Source: Klenkia soli
GTDB lineage: Bacteria > Actinomycetota > Actinomycetes > Mycobacteriales > Geodermatophilaceae
Length of the DNA: 64,000 nt
Assembly (NCBI RefSeq): GCF_900103975.1
Contig: NZ_FNIR01000007.1
Location: 124,001-188,000 of the forward strand
Direction: 5' to 3'
Shown here: one piece after another, positions 46,422 to 56,088 of the stretch
How positions within the stretch are numbered: position 1 is the stretch's first letter
Layout of the letters: each line of letters opens with the position of its first letter
The notes under the pieces: generated by a model
What the model saw: the letters and a program-made list of their open reading frames with translations, nothing else
Database searches by the model: none
Told to the model about the DNA's origin: nothing
Program-made: the position numbers and the translations under genes

Positions 46422-47477
46422 GTGGCGCAACGGGGACTGCAGCGGGCCGGACGCCGGTCCAACCTCGCGCTGCTCGGGTTGCTGCTGGTCGCCGCCGGCA
46501 CCGGGGTGCTCGGCTACGCGGTCGGCACCCCCACCGCGGGGCGGGTCATCGCGGTCGCGCACGGGGCAGCCGGGCTGGGCCTGCTGCTGCTGGTGCCGTG
46601 GAAGACCGTCGTCGTCCGGCGGGCCCGACGGAGGCCGTTGGCCCTGCGCGCGCCCTCGGCGGCCTACTGGCTCACCGGCCTGGTCGTCGTCTGCCTGGTC
46701 AGCGGGGTGCTGCACGCCGCGGGCGCCGCCGGCATCTGGGCGAGCTCCGGCACCCCGATCGCGGCCCTGCAGGTGCACGTCGGCGCCGCGATCGTGCTCG
46801 CCGCCGCCCTGGTCGCCCACGTGCGGGGCCGCCACCAGCGGCCGCGGAAGGTCGACCTGGGCCGGCGCACCCTGCTGGGCGCCGGCGCGCTCGCCGGCGG
46901 CTCGGTCGTGATCTGGACGGCGACCGAGGGCCTGTGGCGGCTCACCGGTGCCCCCGGGGCGACCCGCAGCGGCACCGGGTCCTACGAGCGCGGCACCGAC
47001 GACCCCGCGGCGATGCCGGTCACGCAGTGGGCCACCGACACCGTCCCGGAGTCCGCGGCCGAGCAGGTGCAGCTGTCCGGCGGCGGGCGCACGGTCGCCG
47101 TCCCGGTCGACGACCTGGACCGCGGTGACTCGGTGCGGGCGGCGCTGGACTGCACCGGCGGCTGGTGGGCCGACCAGGACTGGCGGGGCACCACCCTGCA
47201 CCGGCTGGTGACCGACCACCTGGGTCCCCTCGCCGAGGACGCCCAGTGCATCCGGGTGACCTCGGTGACCGGGTTCAGCCGCCGCATCCCGCTGCGCGAC
47301 GCCCGCACCACACTGCTGGCCACCCATGCCGCCGGCCGACCGCTGTCGACCGGGCACGGCGCCCCGGCCCGGCTCGTCGCCCCGGGCCGCCGCGGGGTGT
47401 GGTGGGTGAAGTGGGTGGACCGGGTCGAGGTGCTGGACTCCCCGTGGTGGCTCCAGCCGCCGTTCCCGCTGCAGTAG
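46422..47477 (+). CDS. Membrane-anchored molybdopterin-binding oxidoreductase (sulfite-oxidase fold)
   Basis: A 351-residue protein with about four N-terminal helices (residues 14-32, 42-60, 82-105 and 117-137), a twin-Arg-like RRTLLGAGALAGG before a fifth hydrophobic segment, and an extracytoplasmic domain. That domain carries DCTGGWWADQDWRGTTLHRL and HGAPARLVAPGRRGVWWVKW, which match the oxidoreductase molybdopterin-binding family (YedY-like); the Cys in DCTGG is the likely Mo ligand. The C-terminus DSPWWLQPPFP is typical. The substrate may be a sulfoxide or another oxo-acceptor. GTG start. Confidence 0.87.
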   Translation: MAQRGLQRAGRRSNLALLGLLLVAAGTGVLGYAVGTPTAGRVIAVAHGAAGLGLLLLVPWKTVVVRRARRRPLALRAPSAAYWLTGLVVVCLVSGVLHAAGAAGIWASSGTPIAALQVHVGAAIVLAAALVAHVRGRHQRPRKVDLGRRTLLGAGALAGGSVVIWTATEGLWRLTGAPGATRSGTGSYERGTDDPAAMPVTQWATDTVPESAAEQVQLSGGGRTVAVPVDDLDRGDSVRAALDCTGGWWADQDWRGTTLHRLVTDHLGPLAEDAQCIRVTSVTGFSRRIPLRDARTTLLATHAAGRPLSTGHGAPARLVAPGRRGVWWVKWVDRVEVLDSPWWLQPPFPLQ

Positions 47478-47483
47478 GGCACC

Positions 47484-47489
47484 TACGCT
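47484..47489 (+). promoter_or_regulatory. -10 hexamer of the zinc-ribbon gene (TACGCT)
   Basis: TACGCT ends 7 bases before the ATG at 47497. Confidence 0.5.
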
Positions 47490-47496
47490 CCCGGTC

Positions 47497-47715
47497 ATGA
47501 CCCAGGGTGGCTCCGCTCCCGTCCCCTGCCCGGCCTGCGGCGGGACCGACTTCGAGCGCGGCAGCATCGACGACGTCAGCCGGGGCGACGTACGGTGGAT
47601 GGCCGGCGAGCCACGGCGCAGCTGGCGGGACAGGGCCGTCCCGCGGGGGCGGTCGACCGGCGTCGTGGCGCTGCGGTGCGTGCAGTGCTCCCGGCTGGAG
47701 CTCTACGCCCGCTGA
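47497..47715 (+). CDS. Small zinc-ribbon protein
   Basis: A 72-residue protein with CPAC near the N-terminus (residues 11-14) and CVQC near the C-terminus, a four-Cys zinc ribbon separated by an Arg-rich middle (GEPRRSWRDRAVPRGR). Function unknown; such small proteins may bind nucleic acid or a partner. ATG start, probably leaderless. Its stop codon directly abuts the convergent hisH stop codon (TGATCA across 47713-47718), leaving no intergenic base. Confidence 0.75.
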   Translation: MTQGGSAPVPCPACGGTDFERGSIDDVSRGDVRWMAGEPRRSWRDRAVPRGRSTGVVALRCVQCSRLELYAR

Positions 47716-48348
47716 TCAGAGCGTCTGCAGCCAGTTGGTGAGCAGCGCGGCCCCGGCGTCGCCGGACTTCTCCGGGTGGAACTGGGTGGCGGTGAGCGCA
47801 CCGTTCTCGACCGCGGCGACGAACCGGTCGCCGTGCTGCGCCCAGGTCACCGCGGGGGGCTTGAGCGGGCCGGTGCCGTCGCGGCCCAGCGGGAACTCAC
47901 GCACGCCGTAGGAGTGCACGAAGTAGAAGCGTTCGTCCTCGATGCCGGCGAAGAGCGTGGAGCCCGCGGCGACCTCGACGGTGTTCCACCCCATGTGCGG
48001 CAGCACCGGTGCGTGCAGCTGCTCGACCACCCCGGGCCACTCGGCGCAGCCCGGCGCGTCGTAGCCGTGCTCGATGCCGCGGTCGAAGAGCACCTGCATG
48101 CCGACGCAGATGCCCAGCACCGGCCGCCCCCCGGCCAGCCGCTTGCCGATCAGCTTGGGCCCCTCGACCGCGCGCAGCCCGGCCATGCAGGCGGCGAACG
48201 CCCCGACGCCGGGCACGACGAGCCCGTCGGCCTCGAGCGCGGCGTGCGGGTCGGCGGTCACCGTGACCTCGGCGCCCACCCGGGCCACCGCGCGCTCGAC
48301 CGACCGGAGGTTGCCCGACCCGTAGTCCAGGACGACGACGTTCTTCAC
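47716..48348 (-). CDS. hisH: Imidazole glycerol phosphate synthase glutaminase subunit
   Basis: Releases ammonia from glutamine for HisF. The 210 residues form a class I amidotransferase with nucleophile Cys in [13 protein letters not shown], oxyanion segment VPGVGAF, and His-Glu in [17 protein letters not shown] start 7 bases after TAGCGT, so it is expressed apart from hisDCB. In most actinobacteria it lies between hisB and hisA; here a two-gene insert separates it from hisB and a four-gene insert from priA. Confidence 0.97.
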   Translation of the reverse strand: MKNVVVLDYGSGNLRSVERAVARVGAEVTVTADPHAALEADGLVVPGVGAFAACMAGLRAVEGPKLIGKRLAGGRPVLGICVGMQVLFDRGIEHGYDAPGCAEWPGVVEQLHAPVLPHMGWNTVEVAAGSTLFAGIEDERFYFVHSYGVREFPLGRDGTGPLKPPAVTWAQHGDRFVAAVENGALTATQFHPEKSGDAGAALLTNWLQTL

Positions 48349-48355
48349 CGGACCA

Positions 48356-48361
48356 ACGCTA
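48356..48361 (-). promoter_or_regulatory. -10 hexamer of hisH (TAGCGT)
   Basis: TAGCGT on the minus strand ends 7 bases before the hisH GTG. Confidence 0.5.
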
Positions 48362-48395
48362 CCCAGCACCCACCGGTGGTCGACCGACCCGGGAG

Positions 48396-48425
48396 CAACC
48401 CTCCCCTCACGTGAGGGTAGGGTTG
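48396..48425 (+). promoter_or_regulatory. 30-base palindrome before sulP-merR (candidate MerR operator)
   Basis: The arms 48396-48410 and 48411-48425 are complementary at 14 of 15 positions (only 48403/48418 differ); the core is CCCTCACGTGAGGG. TAGGGT at 48418-48423 in the right arm can act as -10 for sulP, placing the dyad where MerR-type activators bind. It also lies about 50 bases upstream of hisH. Confidence 0.5.
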
Positions 48426-48488
48426 GTCGCGATCCGGCCCCCTCCACCGAGGCGTGCGGCCGACACCCCCGAACCCGAGAACGGTGCC

Positions 48489-49973
48489 ATGACGTCTGCC
48501 CTGCTCCCCCGCACCCGGCCCGGCTGGGTCGCCGCGCTCACCGACCCGCGCACCCTGCGCACCGAGGTGCTCGCCGGCCTCGTCGTCGCCCTCGCCCTCA
48601 TCCCCGAGGCGATCAGCTTCTCCATCATCGCCGGCGTCGACCCCCGGGTCGGGCTGTTCGCCAGCTTCACCATGGCGGTCACCATCGCCGTCGTCGGTGG
48701 CCGACCCGCGATGATCTCGGCCGCCACCGGTGCGGTCGCGCTGGTCATCGCCCCGCTGGTCGCCGCGCACGGCCTGCCCTACCTCATCGCGGCGGTGCTG
48801 CTGGGCGGACTGCTGCAGATCGCCCTCGGCCTGCTCGGCGTCGCCCGGCTCATGCGGTTCGTGCCGCGCAGCGTGATGGTCGGCTTCGTCAACGCGCTGG
48901 CGATCCTGATCTTCGCGGCGCAGGTGCCGCAGCTGGTCGACGTCCCCTGGTTGGTCTACCCGATGGCCGCGGTCGGCCTGGCGATCATCTTCGGGCTCCC
49001 GCGGCTGACCACCGCCGTCCCGGCGCCGCTGGTCGCGATCGTCGTCCTCACCGTGACGGCGGTGGCCGCGGGCATCGACGTCCCCACCGTGGGCGACCAG
49101 GGCGCGCTGCCGGACAGCCTGCCCTCGCTCCTGCTGCCCGACGTGCCGTTCACCCTCGAGACGCTGCGGATCATCGCGCCCTACGCCCTGGGGCTGGCCG
49201 TCGTCGGGCTGCTCGAGTCGCTGATGACCGCGACCCTGGTCGACGACCTCACCGACACCCGGTCGTCCAAGACCCGGGAGTCGGTCGGGCAGGGCGTGGC
49301 CAACGTGGTCACCGGCTTCTTCGGCGGCATGGGCGGCTGCGCCATGATCGGCCAGACCATGATCAACGTGCGGTCGGGTGCCCGCACCCGGGTCTCGACC
49401 TTCCTGGCCGGGGTCTTCCTGCTCGTGCTGGTCGTCGTGCTGGGCGACCTCGTCGCGGTGATCCCGATGGCCGCCCTGGTCGCGGTCATGGTCTTCGTCT
49501 CGGTCGCCACCTTCGACTGGCACTCGGTGCGCACCCTGCGCCGCATGCCGCGCAGCGAGAGCGCCGTGATGCTGGTGACCGTGGCCGTCGTGGTGGCCAC
49601 CGACAACCTGGCCATCGGGGTCGCGGTCGGCGTGCTCACCGCCTGCGTGCTCTTCGCCCGCCGGGTCGCGCACCTGGTGTCGGTCACCCCCGGCCCGGTC
49701 GCCGACGGCGTGCGCACCTACACCGTCTCCGGCGCGCTGTTCTTCGCCTCCAGCAACGACCTGGTCGGCCGGTTCGACTACGCCGGCGACCCCGCCCGCG
49801 TCGTCGTGGACCTGTCCGCCGCGCAGGTCTGGGACGCCTCCAGCGTCGCCGCCCTGGACGCCGTCGAGCAGCGCTACGCCGCCCGCGGCACGACGGTGGA
49901 GCTCGTCGGCCTCACCGGGGACGCCGGGCACTGGCACCGCCGCCTGGCCGGCCAGCTGGGCGGCGGGCACTGA
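48489..49973 (+). CDS. SulP/SLC26-type anion transporter with STAS domain
   Basis: A 494-residue secondary transporter for sulfate, bicarbonate or a similar anion. [20 protein letters not shown] is the family start; about 12 helices follow, with [19 protein letters not shown] in the middle. The C-terminal STAS domain (about 410-490) has [20 protein letters not shown] with the usual Ser loop. The ATG at 48489 follows the longer frame's basic Pro-rich leader. The stop overlaps the merR start by one base (TGATG), so the regulator is co-translated. Confidence 0.93.
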   Translation: MTSALLPRTRPGWVAALTDPRTLRTEVLAGLVVALALIPEAISFSIIAGVDPRVGLFASFTMAVTIAVVGGRPAMISAATGAVALVIAPLVAAHGLPYLIAAVLLGGLLQIALGLLGVARLMRFVPRSVMVGFVNALAILIFAAQVPQLVDVPWLVYPMAAVGLAIIFGLPRLTTAVPAPLVAIVVLTVTAVAAGIDVPTVGDQGALPDSLPSLLLPDVPFTLETLRIIAPYALGLAVVGLLESLMTATLVDDLTDTRSSKTRESVGQGVANVVTGFFGGMGGCAMIGQTMINVRSGARTRVSTFLAGVFLLVLVVVLGDLVAVIPMAALVAVMVFVSVATFDWHSVRTLRRMPRSESAVMLVTVAVVVATDNLAIGVAVGVLTACVLFARRVAHLVSVTPGPVADGVRTYTVSGALFFASSNDLVGRFDYAGDPARVVVDLSAAQVWDASSVAALDAVEQRYAARGTTVELVGLTGDAGHWHRRLAGQLGGGH

Positions 49974-50317
49974 TGGGCCACGGGATGCTCCAGATCGGCG
50001 AGGTGGCCGAGCGGATCGGGCTCTCGCTGCGGACCATCCGGCACTACGAGGAGGTCGGCCTCGCCGTCCCCTCGGCCCGCTCGGAGGGCGGGTTCCGGCT
50101 CTACACCGAGGACGACGTCGAGCGGCTGCGGGTGATCATGCAGATGAAGCCGCTCGGGTTCTCCCTGGAGGAGATGCGCGAGCTGCTGCAGGCCCTGGCC
50201 GACGGCGGCCCGGCCGACCGGCTGGCGCACTACCGCACAGCCGCGGCCGACCGGGTCGAGGCGCTGCGGGCGCAGCTGACCACCGCGGATGCCTTCGCCC
50301 AGCGGCTCAGAACCTGA
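49973..50317 (+). CDS. MerR-family transcriptional regulator
   Basis: A 114-residue regulator with a winged helix at the N-terminus: LQIGEVAERIGLSLRTIRHY (HTH), EEVGLAVPSARSEGGFRLYT (wing) and DVERLRVIMQMKPLGFSLEE. A dimerisation coiled coil follows, and there is almost no effector domain and no metal-binding Cys, so the signal is unknown. It is the second gene of sulP-merR and likely controls that operon through the 30-base palindrome upstream. An in-frame ATG at codon 5 is possible. It overlaps the convergent 57-residue gene by 11 bases. Confidence 0.92.
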   Translation: MGHGMLQIGEVAERIGLSLRTIRHYEEVGLAVPSARSEGGFRLYTEDDVERLRVIMQMKPLGFSLEEMRELLQALADGGPADRLAHYRTAAADRVEALRAQLTTADAFAQRLRT

Positions 50318-50480
50318 GGACGCCGGCGGCGATGGCCAGGGCCGCGGCCAGGACGAGGACACCGGCGAAGACCCACTGCCCCGTGGTGCGGCCCTTCACC
50401 GGGTCGTCGGCGCGGAAGATCGAGTACGCCCCGCCCAGCAGGAACAGCCCGATCGCGACCAGGCCGGAGGCGAAGCCCAC
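50307..50480 (-). CDS. 57-residue two-helix membrane protein downstream of hisB
   Basis: GTG at 50478-50480 to TGA at 50307-50309. Two helices, SGLVAIGLFLLGGAYSIF and WVFAGVLVLAAALAIAAGV, flank a charged loop RADDPVKGRTTGQ. Both frame and amino-acid pattern look coding. It starts 3 bases after the hisB stop, in the same direction, so it belongs to the hisDCB operon. Function unknown; small membrane proteins in this spot exist in related genomes as far as I recall. Confidence 0.75.
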   Translation of the reverse strand: MGFASGLVAIGLFLLGGAYSIFRADDPVKGRTTGQWVFAGVLVLAAALAIAAGVLRF

Positions 50481-50483
50481 GGC

Positions 50484-51080
50484 CTACAGCGCGCCCTTGG
50501 TGGAGGGCACGTCGGTGACCCGGGGGTCGAGCGCGACGGCGGTGCGCAGGGCCCGGGCCAGCGCCTTGAACTGACCCTCGACGATGTGGTGGGCGTCGCG
50601 GCCGGCGTAGAGCACCCGCACGTGCAGCGAGATGCGGGCGTTGAACGCGAAGCTCTCGAGCACGTGCTTGGTCAGGGAGGTCGGGTAGTCCGGCCCGATC
50701 ATCGGGGTCATGCCCTCGGGCTCGGCGTGCACGAAGTAGGGCCGGCCCGAGAGGTCGACGGCGGCCTGCACCAGCACCTCGTCCATCGGGATCGTGGCGT
50801 CGCCGTAGCGGGTGATGCCCCGCTTGTCGCCCAGGGCCTCGGCGAAGGCCACGCCCAGCGCGATCGCGACGTCCTCGACCGTGTGGTGGGCGTCGATGTG
50901 CAGGTCGCCGTCGGCGCGCACGGTGAGGTCGATGCCGCTGTGCTTGCTCAGCGCGGTGAGCATGTGGTCGTAGAAGCCGACCCCGGTGGCGATCGAGCTG
51001 GTGCCGGTGCCGTCGAGGTCGACCTCGACCACGAGTGCCGTCTCGTTGGTGGTGCGCTCGACGCGCGCGGTGCGGGACAT
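50484..51080 (-). CDS. hisB: Imidazoleglycerol-phosphate dehydratase
   Basis: Sixth step of histidine synthesis, Mn-dependent, 198 residues. Metal-binding motifs are present: [29 protein letters not shown] and [15 protein letters not shown]. Two ATGs compete: 51089, which forms an ATGA overlap with hisC but has GGGAGG directly adjacent, and 51080, with GGAGG 9 bases upstream. I prefer 51080, giving [16 protein letters not shown], which also matches the usual N-terminus. Monofunctional, with no HisN phosphatase. Confidence 0.96.
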   Translation of the reverse strand: MSRTARVERTTNETALVVEVDLDGTGTSSIATGVGFYDHMLTALSKHSGIDLTVRADGDLHIDAHHTVEDVAIALGVAFAEALGDKRGITRYGDATIPMDEVLVQAAVDLSGRPYFVHAEPEGMTPMIGPDYPTSLTKHVLESFAFNARISLHVRVLYAGRDAHHIVEGQFKALARALRTAVALDPRVTDVPSTKGAL

Positions 51081-51085
51081 GCGGG

Positions 51086-52180
51086 TCATCCTCCCAGGCC
51101 CGGGGCGGCCACGACCTCACCCAGGGCGGTGAGGAAGGCGTCGGTCTCGGCAGGTGTGCCGGCGGTCACCCGCAGCCAGCCGGGCAGCCCGACGTCGCGG
51201 ACGAGCACGCCGCGGTCGAGCAGGCCCTGCCAGACGGCGGGGGCGTCGGCGAACCCGCCGAAGAGGACGAAGTTGGCGTCGCTGGGGACGCTGGTGAGCC
51301 CGAGGCCCGGCAGCGCGGCCACGATCCGGTCCCGCTCGTGCTTCACCGCGTCGACGGTGGCCAGCAGCGCGTCGGTGTGCGCCAGCGCGGTGCGGGCGGC
51401 GGCCTGGGTGAGGCTGGACAGGTGGTAGGGCAGCCGGACCAGCTGCAGCGCGTCGACGACCGCGGGGTCGGCGGCCAGGTAGCCCAGCCGCAGCCCGGCC
51501 ATGCCGAAGGCCTTGCTCATCGTGCGGCTGACCACCAGCCGCGGGCGGCCCTCGAGCAGCGTGAGCGCCGAGGGCGTGCCCGGGCGGGCGAACTCGGTGT
51601 AGGCCTCGTCGACCACCAGCACGCCCTCGGTGGCGTCGTGCAGCGCGGTGATCGTGTCGAGCGCGACCGCCGTGCCGGTGGGGTTGTTCGGGCTGGTGAC
51701 GAAGACGACGTCCGGGCGCAGCTCGCGCACCTGGGCGACCGCGGCGTCGGGGTCGATGGTGAAGTCGGCCCGCCGGTGCCCGTCGACGAACGTGCCGCCG
51801 GTCGAGGCGGTGATGAGCGGGTGCATCGAGTACGACGGCGTGAAGCCCAGCGCCATGCGACCGGCCCCGCCGAAGACCTGGCTGAGCTGCTGCAGGATCT
51901 CGTTGGACCCGTTGGCCGCCCACACCTGGTCCGGGGTCACCGCGGTGCCCGACCGGGACAGGTAGGTCGCGAGGTCGGCGCGCAGGTCGAGGGCGTCGCG
52001 GTCGGGGTAGCGGTTGAGCTCCAGGGCCGCGGCGCCCAGCGCCGCACCGAGGTCGGCCAGCAGCTCGTCGGGCAGCGGGTACGGGTTCTCGTTGGTGTTC
52101 AGCCGGTGGGCGGCCGGTACCTGCGGTGCCCCGTAGGGCGACCTGCCCTCGAACTCCGGCCGGACGGGGAGCCCGGTCAC
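51086..52180 (-). CDS. hisC: Histidinol-phosphate aminotransferase
   Basis: PLP aminotransferase, 364 residues. [12 protein letters not shown] binds substrate at the N-terminus; [12 protein letters not shown] and [10 protein letters not shown] contact PLP, and [18 protein letters not shown] contains the PLP lysine in SKAFG. GTG start overlapping the hisD stop (GTGA). It could also accept phenylalanine-type substrates, as some actinobacterial homologues do. Confidence 0.97.
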   Translation of the reverse strand: MTGLPVRPEFEGRSPYGAPQVPAAHRLNTNENPYPLPDELLADLGAALGAAALELNRYPDRDALDLRADLATYLSRSGTAVTPDQVWAANGSNEILQQLSQVFGGAGRMALGFTPSYSMHPLITASTGGTFVDGHRRADFTIDPDAAVAQVRELRPDVVFVTSPNNPTGTAVALDTITALHDATEGVLVVDEAYTEFARPGTPSALTLLEGRPRLVVSRTMSKAFGMAGLRLGYLAADPAVVDALQLVRLPYHLSSLTQAAARTALAHTDALLATVDAVKHERDRIVAALPGLGLTSVPSDANFVLFGGFADAPAVWQGLLDRGVLVRDVGLPGWLRVTAGTPAETDAFLTALGEVVAAPGLGG

Positions 52181-53478
52181 TTCTGCCGGACGGCGACGGC
52201 GGCCGCGTGCGCGGGGAGGTCCTCGGCGTGGGCCAGGACGTCGACGTGCCGGGCGACGTCGGCCAGCGCGGCCTCGTCGTACTCGACCAGGTGCACCCCG
52301 CGCAGGAACGTCTGCACGCTCAGCCCGCTGGAGTGCCGGGCGCAGCCACCGGTGGGCAGCACGTGGTTGGAACCCGCCGCGTAGTCGCCCAGCGAGACCG
52401 GCGACCACGGCCCGACGAAGATCGCCCCCGCGTTGCGCACCCGCAGGGCGATCTCGCGGGGGTTGCGGGTCTGGATCTCCAGGTGCTCGGCGGCGTAGGC
52501 GTCGACCACGGCGAGGCCGGCGTCCAGGTCGTCGACCAGCACGATCCCGGACTGGCTCCCGGCCAGTGCGGTGTCGATGCGGTCGCCGTGCTTGGTGGCG
52601 GCCACCTGGCCGGGCACCAGTTCGAGGACGGCGTCGGCCAGCGCCTCGCTGGTGGTCACCAGCACCGCGCCGGCCAGCGGGTCGTGCTCGGCCTGGCTGA
52701 TCAGGTCGGCGGCCACGTGCACGGGGTCGGCGGTGTCGTCGGCCAGGACGGCGACCTCGGTCGGGCCGGCCTCGCTGTCGATGCCGATCAGCCCGCGCAG
52801 CAGCCGCTTGGCCGCGGTGACGTAGACGTTGCCCGGGCCGGTGACCAGGTCGACCGGCTCGCAGGCACCCGCGCCGTAGCCGAAGACGGCGATCGCCTGC
52901 GCCCCGCCGACGGCGTAGACCTCGGTGACGCCGAGCAGCGCGCAGGCGGCCAGCACGCCCTTGTCGGGCAGCCCGCCGTTGTCCCGCTGCGGCGGGGTGG
53001 CCACCGCGATCGACTCGACCCCGGCGATCTGGGCCGGGACGACGTTCATGACCACGCTGGACAGCAGCGGGGCCAGGCCGCCGGGCACGTAGAGGCCGAC
53101 GCGGCGCACGGGCACCCAGCGCTCGGTGACGGTGCCACCGGGGACGACCTGGGTGGTGACGTCGGTGCGCCGCTGGTCGGCGTGCACGCGGCGGACGCGC
53201 GAGACCGCCTCCTCGAGCGCCTCGCGGAGCACCGGGTCGCAGGTGGCCAGCGCTTCGTCCAGCGCGGCCTGCGGGACGGCGAAGTCCTCGGCGTCCACGC
53301 CGTCGAACCGGGCGGTGATCTCGCGGACCGCTGCGGCACCCCGGACCCGGACGTCCTCGAGCAGCGGACGGACGACGGCCTGCACGCTCTCGACGTCGGT
53401 GCCGGCGCGGGGCAGCAGGCCGGCGAGCTCACGCACCCCGGGCAGCTGGGAACCACGCAGGTCGATGCGGGTGAGCAC
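52177..53478 (-). CDS. hisD: Histidinol dehydrogenase
   Basis: Zn-dependent, NAD-linked last two steps of histidine synthesis, 433 residues. [54 protein letters not shown] and [15 protein letters not shown] are conserved; [13 protein letters not shown] and [10 protein letters not shown] hold catalytic His/Glu and zinc ligands. GTG start with GGAGGT 4 bases upstream. First gene of hisDCB plus the 57-residue membrane protein. Confidence 0.97.
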   Translation of the reverse strand: MLTRIDLRGSQLPGVRELAGLLPRAGTDVESVQAVVRPLLEDVRVRGAAAVREITARFDGVDAEDFAVPQAALDEALATCDPVLREALEEAVSRVRRVHADQRRTDVTTQVVPGGTVTERWVPVRRVGLYVPGGLAPLLSSVVMNVVPAQIAGVESIAVATPPQRDNGGLPDKGVLAACALLGVTEVYAVGGAQAIAVFGYGAGACEPVDLVTGPGNVYVTAAKRLLRGLIGIDSEAGPTEVAVLADDTADPVHVAADLISQAEHDPLAGAVLVTTSEALADAVLELVPGQVAATKHGDRIDTALAGSQSGIVLVDDLDAGLAVVDAYAAEHLEIQTRNPREIALRVRNAGAIFVGPWSPVSLGDYAAGSNHVLPTGGCARHSSGLSVQTFLRGVHLVEYDEAALADVARHVDVLAHAEDLPAHAAAVAVRQK

Positions 53479-53553
53479 GGGTACCTCCGGGTGACGACGA
53501 CGGACGCGTCCAGGGTAGTTGCGCGGCACTGGGCCGGCCGGTCCCCTCCCCCG

Positions 53554-53559
53554 TAGGGT
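53554..53559 (+). promoter_or_regulatory. -10 hexamer of the Lon-N-domain gene (TAGGGT)
   Basis: TAGGGT ends 7 bases before the GTG at 53567. Confidence 0.55.
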
Positions 53560-53566
53560 TCGGCCC

Positions 53567-54454
53567 GTGGGCGACCTGATCCCGTTGTTCCCGCTGGGGA
53601 GCCCCCTGTTCCCCGGCGTCGTGCTGCCGCTGCAGATCTTCGAGCCGCGGTACCGACGGCTGGTCGCGGACCTCGTCGCCCGGCCCGAGGGCAGCGGCCC
53701 GCGGTCCTTCGGCGTCGTGGCCATCCGCCAGGGGTGGGAGGTCGAGCGGGTGGCCCCCACCGAGGCGCTGTTCGACGTGGGCTGCACCGCCGTCGTGCGG
53801 GCCGTGACGCCGCAGGCCGACGGCGGGTACCGGCTGGTCACCGTCGGGGCCGACCGGTTCCGGCTGCTGGACGTCGTCGTCGGCGACGACCCGCCCTACC
53901 TGCAGGCCGAGGTCGAGTGGTTGGGCGAGGAGGAGGCCGCCGAGGAGGCCGCCGGCGACGCCGAGGGCCTCACCGCCACCGAGGGCTCCCCCACCCGCGC
54001 CGACGAGGACCTCGCCGCCTCGGTGGCCCAGGGGTCGCTGGACCTGCTGGTCGGCACCGTGTCCCAGCTGTTCTCCCGGTACGTCACCGAGGTGGCCGTG
54101 CTGCGCAGCGGCGGCCCGATCGAGGTCGACGACGAGGAGGAGGCCGAGCTGATGGCCGACCTCGGCCTGGACGGCTACGGGGACGGGGCCGACGACGAGC
54201 CCACCGACGCGGGGTCCGCCGCGGCCGCGCTGCTGCGCCAGGTGGGGGACGACGCCCGCGGGCTGTCCTACCTGGTGGCCTCTGCGGCGCTGCTCACCAC
54301 GGACGACCGGCAGGCCCTGCTGGCCGAGTCCGCGACCCGGCGCCGGCTGGCCGCCGAGTCACGCCTGCTGCGGCGGGAGCTGACGCTGCTGCGCGAGCTG
54401 GGGGCCGTCCCGGTCCCCCTGCAGCAGTTCGCCACCCCCATGACGCCTAATTGA
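53567..54454 (+). CDS. Stand-alone Lon-protease N-domain (LON substrate-binding) protein
   Basis: A 295-residue protein. The start [20 protein letters not shown] and [10 protein letters not shown] are hallmarks of the LonN/PUA-like domain; no ATPase or protease domain follows. An acidic insert of about 35 residues ([14 protein letters not shown]) follows the first half, a second acidic stretch [13 protein letters not shown] lies further on, and the C-terminus is helical and Arg/Leu-rich. Function unknown in the family, possibly adaptor-like. GTG start. The stop overlaps the convergent LCP gene by 8 bases. Confidence 0.87.
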   Translation: MGDLIPLFPLGSPLFPGVVLPLQIFEPRYRRLVADLVARPEGSGPRSFGVVAIRQGWEVERVAPTEALFDVGCTAVVRAVTPQADGGYRLVTVGADRFRLLDVVVGDDPPYLQAEVEWLGEEEAAEEAAGDAEGLTATEGSPTRADEDLAASVAQGSLDLLVGTVSQLFSRYVTEVAVLRSGGPIEVDDEEEAELMADLGLDGYGDGADDEPTDAGSAAAALLRQVGDDARGLSYLVASAALLTTDDRQALLAESATRRRLAAESRLLRRELTLLRELGAVPVPLQQFATPMTPN

Positions 54455-55964
54455 TGCAGCTGGTGTCGGCGGCGGTGCGCTCGGGGTTGACGTAGGAGCC
54501 GGGCACCACCGGGTCGCTGGTGGGGGCCGGGGCGGCGGTGACCGGCTGGCCGACACCCGCGAAGTCCTCGCCGAGGGTGAGGGTCACGGTGCCCGCGGCG
54601 AGCGTGTCGTCGACGGTCAGCGCGGCACCGGGCACCTGCGCGGCCAGGGTCGCGGCAACGGCGTCGTCACCGGTGCGGTGGGCGATCGTGGTCGTCGCGG
54701 TGGGGGTGGCGTTGCCGCCGCTGCTGGCCTCGAACCCGGCGTCGGACAGCGTGGTCGCGGTGGTGGCAGCGGCACCGGCGACGCCGGAGCCGTTGAGCAC
54801 CGACACGGTCACCTCGGCCGGCGCCTCGGTCGCCGGGGCCGTGGTCGTCGGCGCCGCGGGCTCGGGGTCGGCGGTGAGGTTGGCGAAGAAGTCGGTGAGC
54901 ACCGACGGGTCGGGCAGCTTCAGCACCGAGCCCCAGCCGTCGGCGTTGCCGTCGGTCAGGCCCGGGATGGTCTGGAAGGTGATGTTGCCCGGCTGCACGT
55001 TCTGCATCTGCGTGGCCAGGTCGAAGATGTTCAGCCCCTGGTCCAGGGTCACGCTGGTGCCGACCTGCTGCACGATCTGCTGCTGCTTGGTGGGGTCGAG
55101 CAGGGTGTTGGAGGACAGCACGTTGCGCAGCATCCCGGCGATGAACACCTGCTGGCGGGCCACCCGGTCGAAGTCGGAGGTGAGCCCGTGCCGCTGCCGG
55201 ACGAACAGCAGCGCCTGGCTGCCCGTGAGCGTCTGCGGACCGGCGTCGAAGTGCGCCCCCGTGACCGGGTCGTCGGTCGCCCGGCAGATGTCCACGTCGA
55301 CCCCGCCGACGATCTGGGTGAGGTTGATGAAGCCCAGCAGGTTGATCTCGGCGTAGTGGTCGATCTGCAACCCCGACAGCGCGCTGATGGTCTGGATCAG
55401 CAGCCGGGCGCCCCCGGCCCGCTTGGCGTCCTCGTCGCCGTCGACGTCGTCGTACCCGTCGCTGTAGGCGGAGTTCAGCTTGCCCTTGCCGTGCCCGGGG
55501 ATGGACACGTACATGTCGCGGGGGAAGGACACGAAGGAGGCGGCGGAGCCGTCGGCCGGGATGTGCACCAGCATCATCGTGTCGGTGTTGTGCAGACCGT
55601 CGGGGTCACCGGTGCTGTACTGCTCCACCTGCTCCTCGGTCAGCCCGGCACGGGAGTCCACGCCCACCAGGAGCATGTTCATCTCCTGGCCTGCGTGGGT
55701 GTCGCCGTTGACGTCGGAGTTCCCGGTGGTGGGGATGGCGTCGGTGCGGTTCACGCTGGCCTCGGCGACCCGGACCAGGTACCAGCCCCAGCCGCTGCCG
55801 GTCACCAGCAGCACGCTGACCACGCCGGCCAGCACCCTCGCGACCAGGGCCACGCGACGTCCGCTCCGCGCACCCGCGGCGTGCCGCGCGGGAGGCCGGC
55901 CCAGCCGGGGGTCCAACCGGGCCGGGAGCGGCGTCTGGTCGCCGACGTCGGTCCGGCGGCTCAT
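54447..55964 (-). CDS. LytR-CpsA-Psr (LCP) cell-wall ligase with LytR_C domain
   Basis: A 505-residue membrane-anchored enzyme that attaches polyprenyl-linked glycopolymers to peptidoglycan (or other acceptors) outside the membrane. The N-terminal tail is basic with one helix (about 48-68). The LCP domain has MNMLLVGVDSRAG, NTDTMMLVHIPADG, FVSFPRDMYVSIPGHGKGKL and LLFVRQRHGLTSDFDRVARQ with the Arg/Asp catalytic residues. A Thr/Ala/Pro linker leads to a LytR_C domain (VTVSVLNGSGVAGAAA). The ATG at 55964 is chosen as the domain-consistent start. It may act on the glycan made by the cluster at 34.7-41.8 kb. Confidence 0.93.
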   Translation of the reverse strand: MSRRTDVGDQTPLPARLDPRLGRPPARHAAGARSGRRVALVARVLAGVVSVLLVTGSGWGWYLVRVAEASVNRTDAIPTTGNSDVNGDTHAGQEMNMLLVGVDSRAGLTEEQVEQYSTGDPDGLHNTDTMMLVHIPADGSAASFVSFPRDMYVSIPGHGKGKLNSAYSDGYDDVDGDEDAKRAGGARLLIQTISALSGLQIDHYAEINLLGFINLTQIVGGVDVDICRATDDPVTGAHFDAGPQTLTGSQALLFVRQRHGLTSDFDRVARQQVFIAGMLRNVLSSNTLLDPTKQQQIVQQVGTSVTLDQGLNIFDLATQMQNVQPGNITFQTIPGLTDGNADGWGSVLKLPDPSVLTDFFANLTADPEPAAPTTTAPATEAPAEVTVSVLNGSGVAGAAATTATTLSDAGFEASSGGNATPTATTTIAHRTGDDAVAATLAAQVPGAALTVDDTLAAGTVTLTLGEDFAGVGQPVTAAPAPTSDPVVPGSYVNPERTAADTSCIN

Positions 55965-56088
55965 CGGGCGGCCCGGAGGGGGTCGACCGACGAGGACTGG
56001 GGAACGAACCGTGGCTGCACACCACCGAGGGTGACAGCTCGCACGCAGCGGGTGACGGAGCGACGCGGGCGGTGTCCGTACCGTTCCG

